From Mycobacterium cookii (lineage in GTDB: Bacteria; Actinomycetota; Actinomycetes; Mycobacteriales; Mycobacteriaceae), in assembly GCF_010727945.1 (NCBI RefSeq), contig NZ_AP022569.1, positions 124,001 to 188,000 on the forward strand: a DNA stretch of 64,000 nt, written 5' to 3'. Positions 7,930 to 16,720 of the stretch are shown in pieces; positions within the stretch are counted from its first letter, which is position 1, and each line of letters opens with the position of its first letter. The notes under the pieces were generated by a model. That model was not told the origin of the DNA. It did no database searches and saw only the letters and a program-made list of their open reading frames with translations. A program made the position numbers and the translations under genes.

Positions 7930-10218
7930 ATGTCTGTAGCAGAAATTGACGAGGGCGTGTTCGAATCGACCGCCACCATCGACAACGGGAGCTTCGGCAC
8001 CCGCACCATCCGTTTTGAGACCGGTCGTCTTGCCCAGCAAGCCGCCGGAGCCGTCGTCGCCTACCTCGACGACGAGACCATGCTGCTGTCGGCGACCACC
8101 GCCAGCAAGAGTCCCAAAGAGCACTTCGACTTCTTCCCCTTGACGATCGATGTCGAGGAGCGGATGTATGCCGCCGGTCGTATCCCCGGTTCGTTCTTCC
8201 GTCGCGAGGGCCGGCCGTCCACCGACGCGATCCTGACCTGCCGGCTCATCGACCGGCCGCTGCGTCCGACGTTCGTCTCGGGCCTGCGTAACGAGATCCA
8301 GGTCGTGGTCACCATCCTGAGCTTGGATCCCAAGGATCTGTACGACGTGCTGGCCATCAACGCCGCATCGGCATCGACGCAGATTTCCGGGCTGCCGTTC
8401 GCCGGCCCCGTCGGCGGCGTGCGCGTCGCGCTGATCAACGGCCAGTGGGTTGCGTTCCCCACCGTCGAGCAGCTTGAAGGCGCGGTGTTCGACATGGTCG
8501 TGGCCGGCCGCATTGTCGGTAATGCCGACGAAAATGACATAGCGATCATGATGGTCGAGGCCGAGGCCACCGAGAACGTCATCGATCTGATCGACGGTGG
8601 CGCCGGTGCGCCGACCGAAAGCGTTGTGGCGGAGGGCCTGGAGGCCGCCAAGCCGTTCATCGCCGCGTTGTGTACCGCGCAGCAGGAGCTGGCCGAGAAG
8701 GCGGCCAAGCCGACCGGTGACTACCCGGTGTTCCCCGACTACGGCGACGACGTCTATTACTCGGTTTCGTCGGTGGCGACCGACGAGTTGGCCAAGGCGC
8801 TGGCCATCGGCGGCAAGGCCGAGCGCGACCAGCGCACCGACGAACTCAAGGCCGAGGTGCTCGAGCGGCTCGCCGACACCTACGAGGGCCGCGAGAAAGA
8901 GGTCAGCGCCGCGTTCCGCTCGCTGACCAAAAAGCTTGTGCGGCAGCGTATCCTGACCGACCACTTCCGCATCGACGGTCGTGGCATCACCGACATCCGC
9001 GCGTTGTCAGCCGAGGTTGCCGTCGTGCCGCGGGCACACGGCAGCGCACTGTTCGAGCGCGGCGAGACCCAGATCATGGGTGTGACCACGCTCGACATGG
9101 TCAAGATGGCCCAGCAGATCGACTCGCTGGGGCCCGACACCAGCAAGCGCTACATGCACCACTACAACTTCCCGCCGTTCTCCACCGGCGAGACCGGTCG
9201 GGTGGGCTCACCCAAGCGACGCGAGATCGGGCACGGCGCGCTGGCCGAGCGGGCGCTGATGCCGGTGCTGCCGAGCGTCGAGGAGTTCCCGTACGCCATC
9301 CGTCAGGTCTCAGAAGCGTTGAGTTCCAACGGCTCCACGTCAATGGGTTCGGTCTGTGCATCCACGCTCTCGCTGCTGAACGCCGGGGTCCCGCTGAAGG
9401 CGCCGGTGGCCGGTATCGCGATGGGTCTGGTGTCCGACGATGTCGAAGTCGATGGCAAGACCGAGCGCCGCTTCGTCACGCTCACCGACATCCTCGGCGC
9501 CGAAGATGCGTTCGGCGACATGGACTTCAAGTGCGCCGGCACGAAGGACTTCGTCACCGCGCTGCAGCTGGACACCAAGCTCGACGGGATCCCGTCGCAG
9601 GTGCTCGCGGGTGCGCTCGCGCAGGCCAAGGATGCGCGTCTGACCATTCTCGAGGTGATGGCCGAGGCGATCGACGAGCCCGACCAGATGAGCCCGTACG
9701 CGCCGGTGGTCACCACCATCAAGGTCCCGATCGACAAGATCGGTGAGGTCATCGGCCCCAAGGGCAAGATGATCAACTCCATCACCGAGGAGACCGGCGC
9801 GCAGATCTCCATCGAGGACGACGGCACCGTGTTCGTCGGTGCCACCAGCGGCCCGTCGGCGCAGGCCGCGATCGACAAGATCAACGCGATCGCCAACCCG
9901 CAGCTGCCCAAGACCGGCGAGCGGTTCCTTGGAACCGTGGTCAAGACAACCGATTTCGGTGCGTTCGTGTCGTTGCTGCCCGGCCGTGACGGGCTGGTGC
10001 ACATCTCCAAGCTCGGCAGGGGCAAGCGCATCGCCAAGGTGGAGGACGTGGTCAGCGTCGGCGACAAACTCCGCGTGGAGATCGCCGACATCGACAAGCG
10101 GGGCAAGATCTCGCTGGTCCTCGTCGACGATGATGCGGCCGCCGCCGAATCCGGCAACGGTGAACCAGCTGCCAACCCGGAGACCGCACCAGCAGATGCC
10201 GCGACCGCCAGCAGCTAG
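7930..10218 (+). CDS. pnp: Polynucleotide phosphorylase / guanosine pentaphosphate synthetase
   Basis: The protein has 762 aa from ATG at 7930. The order is RNase PH domain 1 (about residues 20-150), an alpha-helical linker (about 265-340), RNase PH domain 2 (about 345-560), a KH domain near 595-660 with [13 protein letters not shown], and an S1 domain near 665-735 with [18 protein letters not shown]. It degrades RNA 3'-5' by phosphorolysis and works with RNase E and helicases in mRNA turnover; actinobacterial copies are named GpsI. Motifs [16 protein letters not shown] and [11 protein letters not shown] are intact. The last 23 nt overlap the start of the protease gene, implying translational coupling. 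Confidence 0.97.
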   Translation: MSVAEIDEGVFESTATIDNGSFGTRTIRFETGRLAQQAAGAVVAYLDDETMLLSATTASKSPKEHFDFFPLTIDVEERMYAAGRIPGSFFRREGRPSTDAILTCRLIDRPLRPTFVSGLRNEIQVVVTILSLDPKDLYDVLAINAASASTQISGLPFAGPVGGVRVALINGQWVAFPTVEQLEGAVFDMVVAGRIVGNADENDIAIMMVEAEATENVIDLIDGGAGAPTESVVAEGLEAAKPFIAALCTAQQELAEKAAKPTGDYPVFPDYGDDVYYSVSSVATDELAKALAIGGKAERDQRTDELKAEVLERLADTYEGREKEVSAAFRSLTKKLVRQRILTDHFRIDGRGITDIRALSAEVAVVPRAHGSALFERGETQIMGVTTLDMVKMAQQIDSLGPDTSKRYMHHYNFPPFSTGETGRVGSPKRREIGHGALAERALMPVLPSVEEFPYAIRQVSEALSSNGSTSMGSVCASTLSLLNAGVPLKAPVAGIAMGLVSDDVEVDGKTERRFVTLTDILGAEDAFGDMDFKCAGTKDFVTALQLDTKLDGIPSQVLAGALAQAKDARLTILEVMAEAIDEPDQMSPYAPVVTTIKVPIDKIGEVIGPKGKMINSITEETGAQISIEDDGTVFVGATSGPSAQAAIDKINAIANPQLPKTGERFLGTVVKTTDFGAFVSLLPGRDGLVHISKLGRGKRIAKVEDVVSVGDKLRVEIADIDKRGKISLVLVDDDAAAAESGNGEPAANPETAPADAATASS

Positions 10219-11548
10219 CCCGGGGACGCAATCGCTGCGCCGCGGCAGGCACACCGCCGAACCGTCCACCGCGTTCCGTCGCACCGCCCTGCCCGGCGGG
10301 TTGCGGGTGGTCACCGAGTATCTCCCCTCGGTGCGATCCGCTTCCGTCGGCGTGTGGGTGGGCGTCGGGTCGCGTGACGAAGGGCCGACGGTGGCTGGGG
10401 CTGCGCATTTCCTCGAGCATCTGCTGTTCAAGTCGACGCCCACGCGCACCGCGGTCGACATCGCGCAGGCTGTGGACGCCGTCGGCGGTGAGTTGAACGC
10501 GTTCACCGCCAAAGAGCACACCTGCTACTACGCGCATGTGCTCGACAACGATCTCGAATTGGCCGTCGACTTGGTCAGCGACGTGGTGCTCAACGGGCGC
10601 TGCGCGATCGACGACGTCGAGGTGGAACGCGACGTCGTCCTCGAGGAGATCGCGATGCGCGACGACGACCCCGAGGACGCGCTGGCCGACCAGTTCCTGT
10701 CGGCGGTGTTCGGTGACCATCCGGTGGGCCGTCCGGTGATCGGCAGCGTGCAGTCGGTGTCGGAGATGACCCGCGCACAACTGCATTCGTTCCATCAGCG
10801 GCGCTACACGCCCGAGCGGATGGTGGTCGCGGTGGCCGGCAACATCGACCACGACGAAGTTGTCGCGTTGGTGCGCCAGCACTTCGGCCCGCGGTTGGTC
10901 CGCGGCAACCGTGCGGTGCCGCCGCGCAAGGGCGCCGGCCGAGTGACCGGCAAGCCGCGACTGACGTTGGCCAACCGGGACGCCGAGCAGACCCATGTCT
11001 ACCTCGGGGTGCGCACGCCGGGTCGGCACTGGAAACATCGCTGGGCGTTGACGGTGCTCAACACCGCACTGGGCGGTGGCCTGAGTTCTCGTCTGTTCCA
11101 GCAGGTTCGGGAGTCCCGCGGGCTGGCGTACTCGGTCTACTCGTCGCAGGACATGTTCTCTGACACCGGCGCCCTGTCGGTGTACGCCGCATGCCTGCCT
11201 GAGCGGTTCGCCGAGGTGGCGCGGGTGACCGCCGACGTGTTGCAGGACGTCGCGCGCGACGGCATCGCCGAGTCGGAATGCCGGATCGCCAAGGGCTCGC
11301 TGCGCGGCGGCCTGGTGCTCGGGCTGGAGGATTCCAGTTCGCGGATGAATCGCATCGGTCGCGGCGAACTCAACTACGCTGAACACCGAAGTATCGACCG
11401 GACGCTGCAGGAGCTCGATGAGGTCACCCTGGACGAGGTTAACGCGGTGGCACGCCGACTACTCGGCAAGACCTATGGCGCGGCTGTTCTCGGTCCGTAT
11501 TCGTCGAAAAAATCTCTGCCACAACAACTTCGGGCGATGACGGGGTAG
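10196..11548 (+). CDS. pepR: M16-family zinc metallopeptidase (PepR)
   Basis: The protein has 450 aa from ATG at 10196, inside the end of pnp; this start gives the expected N-terminus running into [15 protein letters not shown], while the longer open frame to 9839 is an overlap artefact. The inverted zinc motif HFLEH is at about residue 72-76, with the distal Glu in [16 protein letters not shown]. The C-terminal half has the family motif with [20 protein letters not shown]. Such proteases act on unfolded or signal-type peptides in the cytosol. Gene order pnp-pepR is the same as gpsI-pepR of M. tuberculosis. The next gene starts 5 nt later. Confidence 0.93.
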   Translation: MPRPPAASPGTQSLRRGRHTAEPSTAFRRTALPGGLRVVTEYLPSVRSASVGVWVGVGSRDEGPTVAGAAHFLEHLLFKSTPTRTAVDIAQAVDAVGGELNAFTAKEHTCYYAHVLDNDLELAVDLVSDVVLNGRCAIDDVEVERDVVLEEIAMRDDDPEDALADQFLSAVFGDHPVGRPVIGSVQSVSEMTRAQLHSFHQRRYTPERMVVAVAGNIDHDEVVALVRQHFGPRLVRGNRAVPPRKGAGRVTGKPRLTLANRDAEQTHVYLGVRTPGRHWKHRWALTVLNTALGGGLSSRLFQQVRESRGLAYSVYSSQDMFSDTGALSVYAACLPERFAEVARVTADVLQDVARDGIAESECRIAKGSLRGGLVLGLEDSSSRMNRIGRGELNYAEHRSIDRTLQELDEVTLDEVNAVARRLLGKTYGAAVLGPYSSKKSLPQQLRAMTG

Positions 11549-11553
11549 CGGTC

Positions 11554-12576
11554 ATGGTACTGGGCTTCTGGGATCTCGACGTGCCGATCGTGGGTGCGCC
11601 GATGGCGGGCGGCCCTGGGACGCCCGCGCTGGCGGCGGCGGTGTCCAACGCCGGCGGCCTCGGCTTCCTGGCCGCCGGCTATGTGAGTGCAGACCGGCTC
11701 GCCGACGACATCGCCGCGGCACGGGCCGCGACCACCGGTCCGATCGGTGTCAATCTTTTCGTGCCGCAGCCCAGCGTGGCCGACGTGCACCAGTTGGACA
11801 ACTACGCCGAGTTCCTCGACGAGCTGGCTGAGCATTACGACGTCCATGTCGGTTATCCGAACTTCGGCGACGACGACGGTTGGCAGCAGAAGCTCGAGGT
11901 GGTCGCCGACATGCGGCCCGAGTTGGTGTCGTTCACCTTCGGCGCACCCTCGCCGGATGTGTTGCGCCGGTTCGGCGCACTGGGCATGTTGCTCTACATC
12001 ACGGTCACGTCGACGTACGAGGCCGGGGTGGCCGTTGCCGCCGGTGCGGACGGTCTGGTTGTTCAGGGTCCGGGCGCCGGCGGGCACCGCGGAACGTTCG
12101 CGCCCGACATGGAACCAGGGACCATGCAGTTGACCGAGCTGCTGGATCGCATCGGTCACTCTCACGATGTCCCGCTGATCGCCGCCGGCGGGTTGGGCAC
12201 CACCGAAGACGTCGCCGTGGTGTTGCGTAGGGGAGCCGCCGCCGCCCAGATCGGTACCGCGCTGCTGCTGGCCGACGAGGCCGGCACCAACGAAGCACAC
12301 CGTTCGGCCTTGGGCCATCCGCAATTCGACACAACCGTTGTGACGCGGGCGTTTTCGGGCCGTTATGCCCGCGGACTCGCGAACGATTTCACCAGGATGC
12401 TCGACCATGTGGCGCCGCTGGGTTATCCCGAGGTCAACCAGATGACGTCGCCGATCCGCAAGGCCGCGGTCGAGATGGAAGACCCGCACGGCACCAACCT
12501 CTGGGCGGGAACTGCGTACCGGCAGGCTGTCGCCGGGTCGGCGAAAGACATCGTCGACAAGCTCGGCCACGTCTAA
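11554..12576 (+). CDS. Nitronate monooxygenase family flavoprotein (Rv2781c-like)
   Basis: The protein has 340 aa from GTG or ATG at about 11554, 5 nt after pepR. It is a TIM-barrel FMN enzyme: VGAPMAGGPGTP at the N-terminus, SNAGGLGFLAAGY, the phosphate-binding QGPGAGGHRG near residue 170, and IAAGGLGTTEDVAVVL with IGTALLLADEAG near 225. The family oxidises alkyl nitronates such as propionate-3-nitronate to detoxify them. Many actinobacterial members are annotated also as 2-nitropropane dioxygenases. The gene end overlaps the convergent amidase gene by 4 nt. Physiological substrate is not certain. Confidence 0.87.
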   Translation: MVLGFWDLDVPIVGAPMAGGPGTPALAAAVSNAGGLGFLAAGYVSADRLADDIAAARAATTGPIGVNLFVPQPSVADVHQLDNYAEFLDELAEHYDVHVGYPNFGDDDGWQQKLEVVADMRPELVSFTFGAPSPDVLRRFGALGMLLYITVTSTYEAGVAVAAGADGLVVQGPGAGGHRGTFAPDMEPGTMQLTELLDRIGHSHDVPLIAAGGLGTTEDVAVVLRRGAAAAQIGTALLLADEAGTNEAHRSALGHPQFDTTVVTRAFSGRYARGLANDFTRMLDHVAPLGYPEVNQMTSPIRKAAVEMEDPHGTNLWAGTAYRQAVAGSAKDIVDKLGHV

Positions 12577-14012
12577 CCAACGCTAGGCGTGCGGTGCGCC
12601 CAGGGTTTTCCCATCTCCAGTTGGCTGGCCACCCTCAGTAGGACGTCTTCGCGTCCGTAGCCGGCGACCAACTGCACGCCAACGGGCAGCCCGGCATCGG
12701 TCCACTCGACCGGCACATTGATCGCGGGCTGGCCGCTCATGTTGAACGGCGGCGTGAACGGGATGAACTGGAACGCGCGCTCCACGGTGGCCAGCGGATT
12801 GTCCGGGTCGTTCGCGATAGTGCCCAGCGGTATCGGCAGCTCGGCGACCGTAGGGGTGAGCAACAGGTCCCACCCATCGGCCCACCAGGCCTGCAGTGCC
12901 CGGCGGAAGTGGGTCGCCGCGGAGAACGCCAGCGCATAGTCGACCGCGGTGAAATGCGCAGCAATGTCGGCCTGGACGCGGTTCATCGGCTCGAATTCGT
13001 CTGCGGCCAGCGAACGTCCGATCTGTTCTTCGAACCGCTTCAGGCCGACGCCCATGTTGGTGCTCCACAGCGCCGCGAAGTGTAACCGCAGGCTGCCGTC
13101 CTCCAGTGCCGGTGGCCACGCGAATTCGACTGTATGGCCGAATGATTCGAGCAACGTGCCGACCGACCGGGCGGCCGCCGCACATTCCGGTGCGACGGCA
13201 CCGCCTTGCGGATGGTGATCGAGCAGACCGATCCGCAGTCGACCGGGATCGGCGTCGAGCTCCTCGACATAACTGCGCGACGGAGCCGGTGCAATCACCG
13301 TGTCGCCGACCGCGGGCCCGCGCACCGCGTCGAGCAGTGCTGCGGTATCACGTACGGTGCGGCTGACGCACAGCTCCACCGACAACGCCGTCTCGTCGCG
13401 GATCGGGCCGAGCGAGATCCGACCCTGACTGGGTTTGAGGCCGACCAGTCCGCAGCACGACGCGGGAATGCGGATGGAACCGCCGCCGTCGCTGGCGTGC
13501 GCGAACGGCACCATGCCGCTGGCGACGGCGGCCGCCGCGCCACCACTGGATCCGCCGGGTGAACGCGTGGTGTCCCACGGGTTGTGCGTCGCGCCCCAGG
13601 CGAGCGGCTCGGTGGTGGGCACGCTGCCGAGTTCGGGACTGTTGGTCCGGCCGGCGATGACCAGGCCGGCGTCGCGGAAACGGCTCACCAGTGTGGTGTC
13701 GGCGGGTGAGACCGAATTCTGGTTCTTCAGTGCGACATTGCCGTTGGTGATGCGCTGCCCGGCGTAGCTCGCGAACAGGTCTTTGATCAGAAATGGCACG
13801 CCGCGAAACGGCCCGTTCGGCAGGTCACTTCGTGCGGTGTCACGGGCGTGGTCGAACCAGCGGATCACCACCGCGTTGAGCACCGGGTCGATGCGCTCGA
13901 TCCGCTCGATGGCCGCCTCGAGCAGTTCTAGCGGCGTCACCTCGCCGGCTGCGACCAACGCGGCCTGATCGACGGCGTCCAGCCAGCGCGTGTCATCGGC
14001 TAGTGAAGTCAC
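12573..14012 (-). CDS. Amidase signature family hydrolase
   Basis: The protein has 479 aa on the minus strand. The Ser-cisSer-Lys triad is recognisable: Lys in [11 protein letters not shown], the glycine/serine-rich [16 protein letters not shown] with the cis-Ser, and the nucleophile in [14 protein letters not shown]. It hydrolyses carboxamides or related C-N bonds, but nothing shows the substrate; a GatA role is unlikely because no GatB/C genes are adjacent. It lies between the nitronate monooxygenase and ald, positions that are neighbours in M. tuberculosis as I recall, so it is probably an insertion in this lineage. It ends in a 4-nt convergent overlap. Confidence 0.87.
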   Translation of the reverse strand: MTSLADDTRWLDAVDQAALVAAGEVTPLELLEAAIERIERIDPVLNAVVIRWFDHARDTARSDLPNGPFRGVPFLIKDLFASYAGQRITNGNVALKNQNSVSPADTTLVSRFRDAGLVIAGRTNSPELGSVPTTEPLAWGATHNPWDTTRSPGGSSGGAAAAVASGMVPFAHASDGGGSIRIPASCCGLVGLKPSQGRISLGPIRDETALSVELCVSRTVRDTAALLDAVRGPAVGDTVIAPAPSRSYVEELDADPGRLRIGLLDHHPQGGAVAPECAAAARSVGTLLESFGHTVEFAWPPALEDGSLRLHFAALWSTNMGVGLKRFEEQIGRSLAADEFEPMNRVQADIAAHFTAVDYALAFSAATHFRRALQAWWADGWDLLLTPTVAELPIPLGTIANDPDNPLATVERAFQFIPFTPPFNMSGQPAINVPVEWTDAGLPVGVQLVAGYGREDVLLRVASQLEMGKPWAHRTPSVG

Positions 14013-14039
14013 GCGGTTTGTGTAGCACGAACGTGGGCG

Positions 14040-15155
14040 TCAGACCAGCATGGCGGCAGGGTCACTGAACGGCAGCGCCAGATCGGCGGCCACCCGCTGG
14101 GACAACAGCTCACCATTGTGGGTCGAAAGCCCTTTGGCCAGAGCAGGATTCGACCGACAGGCGGCCCGCCAACCGTTATCGGCGAGTTGAATGACGTACG
14201 GCATGGTGGCATTGGTCAACGCGACCGTTGACGTCGCGGGCACCGCGGCGGGCATGTTCGCCACGCAGTAGAACACCGTGTCGTGCACGCGGAACGTCGG
14301 CTGGTCGTGGGTGGTGGGACGCGAGTCTTCGAAGCAGCCGCCCTGGTCGATCGCGATGTCCACCAGGACCGCGCCCGGTTTCATGCGCGCGACAAGCGAA
14401 TTCGGCACCAGCGTCGGGGCTTTGGCTCCCGGCACCAGCACCGCACCGATCACCAGGTCCGCCTTCTTGACGGCAGCCTCGATCTCCAGGGCCGTCGAAT
14501 AACGGGTCTGCACCCGGCCGCCGAAGACGTGGTCGAGCTCACGCAGCTTGCCGAGGTTGACGTCGAGCACCGTGACCGACGCGCCCATCCCGGCGGCGAT
14601 CCGCGCCCCGTGGTAGCCGGCAGTCCCCGCGCCGATGACGACAACGTTGGCCGGCTCGACGCCCGGCACGCCGCCCATCAACACGCCGCGACCGCCCTCT
14701 GTGCGCATCAGGTGATAGGCGCCGACTTGAGCGGACAACCGCCCGGCAACCTCGCTCATCGGCGCGAGCAACGGCAACGCACCGTCGGCGGTTTGCACGG
14801 TTTCGTAGGCGATCGATGTGGTGCCCGCCGCCAGCAGCGCTTCAGTGCACGACCGCGATGCAGCCAGGTGCAGATAGGTGAACAGTGTCTGGCCACGACG
14901 CAGTCGCGAATATTCGATGGGCGTCGGTTCCTTGACCTTGAGCACCACCTCGGCATCGGCCCACACGTCTTCGGCGCCGGCGATCAGCTCCGCGCCCGCC
15001 GCCTTGAAATCGCTGTCGGTGATGGCCGAGCCTTCGCCCGCACCGGACTGGATCAGCACGTCATGGCCGCGGCGGGTCAATTCGGCAACGCCGGACGGGG
15101 TGATCGCCACCCGGAACTCGTTGTTTTTGGTCTCGGTCGGAATGCCGATATGCAT
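14040..15155 (-). CDS. ald: Alanine dehydrogenase
   Basis: The protein has 371 aa from ATG at 15155. It begins with MHIGIPTETKNNEFRVAI, has the substrate-binding Lys in VKEPTPIEY and the catalytic His in TYLHLAA, and the NAD-binding VVIGAGTAGYHGARIA near residue 170. It interconverts L-alanine and pyruvate (and in mycobacteria can reduce glyoxylate) with NAD(H). It is divergent from the Lrp-type gene aldR with 68 bp between them, the same arrangement as Rv2780/Rv2779c, where AldR controls ald in response to alanine. Regulation here is inferred by that homology. Confidence 0.96.
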   Translation of the reverse strand: MHIGIPTETKNNEFRVAITPSGVAELTRRGHDVLIQSGAGEGSAITDSDFKAAGAELIAGAEDVWADAEVVLKVKEPTPIEYSRLRRGQTLFTYLHLAASRSCTEALLAAGTTSIAYETVQTADGALPLLAPMSEVAGRLSAQVGAYHLMRTEGGRGVLMGGVPGVEPANVVVIGAGTAGYHGARIAAGMGASVTVLDVNLGKLRELDHVFGGRVQTRYSTALEIEAAVKKADLVIGAVLVPGAKAPTLVPNSLVARMKPGAVLVDIAIDQGGCFEDSRPTTHDQPTFRVHDTVFYCVANMPAAVPATSTVALTNATMPYVIQLADNGWRAACRSNPALAKGLSTHNGELLSQRVAADLALPFSDPAAMLV

Positions 15156-15223
15156 ACGGTCAAGTGTGAAGAAGCTTCAGTTATGGTGCAATTACCACGA
15201 AGACACGCTCGTATAATCATCAA
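15156..15223. promoter_or_regulatory. ald-aldR divergent promoter region
   Basis: The 68-bp AT-rich spacer contains a perfect TATAAT at 15212-15217, six bases before the aldR ATG, which predicts a leaderless aldR mRNA. A GAAGCTTC palindrome at 15171-15178 lies close to the ald start and could be part of an Lrp/AsnC-type binding site. AldR of M. tuberculosis binds several sites in the equivalent spacer; the exact sites here are inferred. Confidence 0.65.
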
Positions 15224-15739
15224 ATGACCGAAGTAAATACGGAACGCGTCGACAATGCCGCGGTGCGGCCGAAGGATCTTCGGGCCGCCAATTTGGACGG
15301 CATCGACCGCCGAATACTGGCCTTGCTGCACGCCGATGCCCGCATCACCAACAGCGCGCTGGCCGAGGAACTCGCCATCGCGCCGTCGACGTGCCACGGT
15401 CGGGTCCGGCGATTGATGGAGTCAGGTGTCATCCGCGGCTTCTACGCCGACATCGACCCTGCCGCAGTGGGATTGCCGCTGCAGGCAATGATCTCGGTCA
15501 GCCTGCAGTCCAACGCACGCGGCAAGATCCGCGGCTTCATCCAGCAGATTCGTCGCAGGCCTCAGGTGATGGACGTCTACTTTCTGGCCGGCGCCGACGA
15601 CTTCATCCTGCATGTCGCGGCCCGCGACACCGAAGACCTGCGTTCGTTCGTGGTCGAAAACCTCAACGCCGACGCCGACGTCGCCGGCACCCAGACGTCG
15701 CTGATCTTCGAGCATCTGCGCGGCGCAGCGCCGATCTGA
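15224..15739 (+). CDS. aldR: Lrp/AsnC-family regulator AldR
   Basis: The protein has 171 aa from ATG at 15224. The N-terminal helix-turn-helix (about residues 25-75) contains LDGIDRRILALLHADARI, and SALAEELAIAPSTCHGRVRRL. The C-terminal RAM effector domain follows with VMDVYFLAGADDFILHVAA. It binds DNA as an oligomer and senses an amino acid, by homology L-alanine, to control the divergent ald gene. The perfect -10 six bases upstream of the start supports leaderless expression. Downstream is a gap of 46 nt to the next plus-strand gene. Confidence 0.92.
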   Translation: MTEVNTERVDNAAVRPKDLRAANLDGIDRRILALLHADARITNSALAEELAIAPSTCHGRVRRLMESGVIRGFYADIDPAAVGLPLQAMISVSLQSNARGKIRGFIQQIRRRPQVMDVYFLAGADDFILHVAARDTEDLRSFVVENLNADADVAGTQTSLIFEHLRGAAPI

Positions 15740-15755
15740 GCTCGCGGGATTCCCG

Positions 15756-15778
15756 ATACCCCGGGTACCGGGTATGCT
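15756..15778 (+). promoter_or_regulatory. Palindromic operator overlapping a -10 element
   Basis: ATACCC at 15756-15761 and GGGTAT at 15770-15775 form an inverted repeat around an inner GGTACC. TATGCT at 15773-15778 fits the -10 consensus and ends 7 nt before ATG 15786. A repressor bound to the palindrome would block this promoter. The regulator is not identified. Confidence 0.4.
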
Positions 15779-15785
15779 GCTGCCA

Positions 15786-16706
15786 ATGTTCACGGTCAAC
15801 GACGAAGCCGTCGGTCCGCACCAGCCAGGTCGCGCGGCGCCGGACGATCACGAACGGCTGGTCCTCGAGGCGCGCGACGTCGAGTTCGACTGGTCCGCGC
15901 TGCCGCTGCACTACGTGCCGGGTGAGCCGTTCACCACGCACGTCCTCAACGTGCTGCACCTGCTGTTGCCCGCCGGCGAAGATTTCTTCGTCGACGTGTT
16001 CAAGAAGACGCTGCCGCTGATCAAGGACGACCAACTGCGCCTCGACGTGCAGGGGTTCATCGGTCAGGAGGCGATGCATTCCCAGACGCACTCCGGCGTG
16101 CTGGACTACTTCGCCGCCAAGGGTGTGGACCTGACGCCGTTCACCGATCAGATCGAGTGGCTGTTCGGCAAGTTGATGGGCGATCGGCCGCGCTGGAGTC
16201 AGCGGCGCCGGCACAGTTGGCTGCTCGAGCAGGTGTCGGTGGTCGCGGCGGTCGAGCATTACACCGCGATCCTGGGCGAGTGGATTCTGGACAGCCCGGC
16301 GCACGATGCGATCGGCACCGACCCGGTGATGCTCGACATGCTGCGCTGGCACGGTGCGGAGGAAGTCGAGCACAAGGCCGTCGCGTTCGACGTGATGAAG
16401 CACCTGCGGGCCGGCTACTGGCGCCAGTTGCGCACCCAGTTGGTGGTGTCGCCGATGATGCTGCTGATGTGGATTCGCGGCGTCCGGTTCCTGTACTCGG
16501 TGGACCGCGATCTGCCGCCCGGCGCGAAACCGCGCTGGCGGGACTACTTCAACGCGGCGCGACGGGGTCTGGTGCCCGGTCCGCTGCGGTTCGTGCGGGC
16601 GATCGGCGTGTACTACCTGCCGAATTTCCACCCGTCGCAACTGGGCGGGGTCGAGCGGGCTGTGGACTATCTCGCCGTCTCGCCCGCCGCGCGCGCCGCG
16701 CATTGA
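15786..16706 (+). CDS. Putative metal-dependent hydrolase (PF10118-type, Rv2777c-like)
   Basis: The protein has 306 aa from ATG 15786; an in-frame ATG at 15774 is less likely because it falls inside the -10 TATGCT. Conserved metal-ligand-like motifs are visible: GQEAMHSQTHSG, VEHYTAILGEW and WHGAEEVEHKAVAFD, a His/Glu pattern reminiscent of di-iron helical proteins. A hydrophobic helix near residues 225-240 suggests membrane association. The family is annotated as predicted metal-dependent hydrolase but its reaction is not established. It is followed after 14 nt by an alpha/beta hydrolase-SDR fusion and a flavin/[2Fe-2S] reductase, which could act together on a lipid substrate. Confidence 0.83.
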   Translation: MFTVNDEAVGPHQPGRAAPDDHERLVLEARDVEFDWSALPLHYVPGEPFTTHVLNVLHLLLPAGEDFFVDVFKKTLPLIKDDQLRLDVQGFIGQEAMHSQTHSGVLDYFAAKGVDLTPFTDQIEWLFGKLMGDRPRWSQRRRHSWLLEQVSVVAAVEHYTAILGEWILDSPAHDAIGTDPVMLDMLRWHGAEEVEHKAVAFDVMKHLRAGYWRQLRTQLVVSPMMLLMWIRGVRFLYSVDRDLPPGAKPRWRDYFNAARRGLVPGPLRFVRAIGVYYLPNFHPSQLGGVERAVDYLAVSPAARAAH

Positions 16707-16720
16707 GCCTGGAGGATTCG

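Noticed and set aside
7663..8964. 433-codon minus-strand frame across the pnp leader and gene
   Set aside because: Antisense to a highly conserved gene with no recognisable product.
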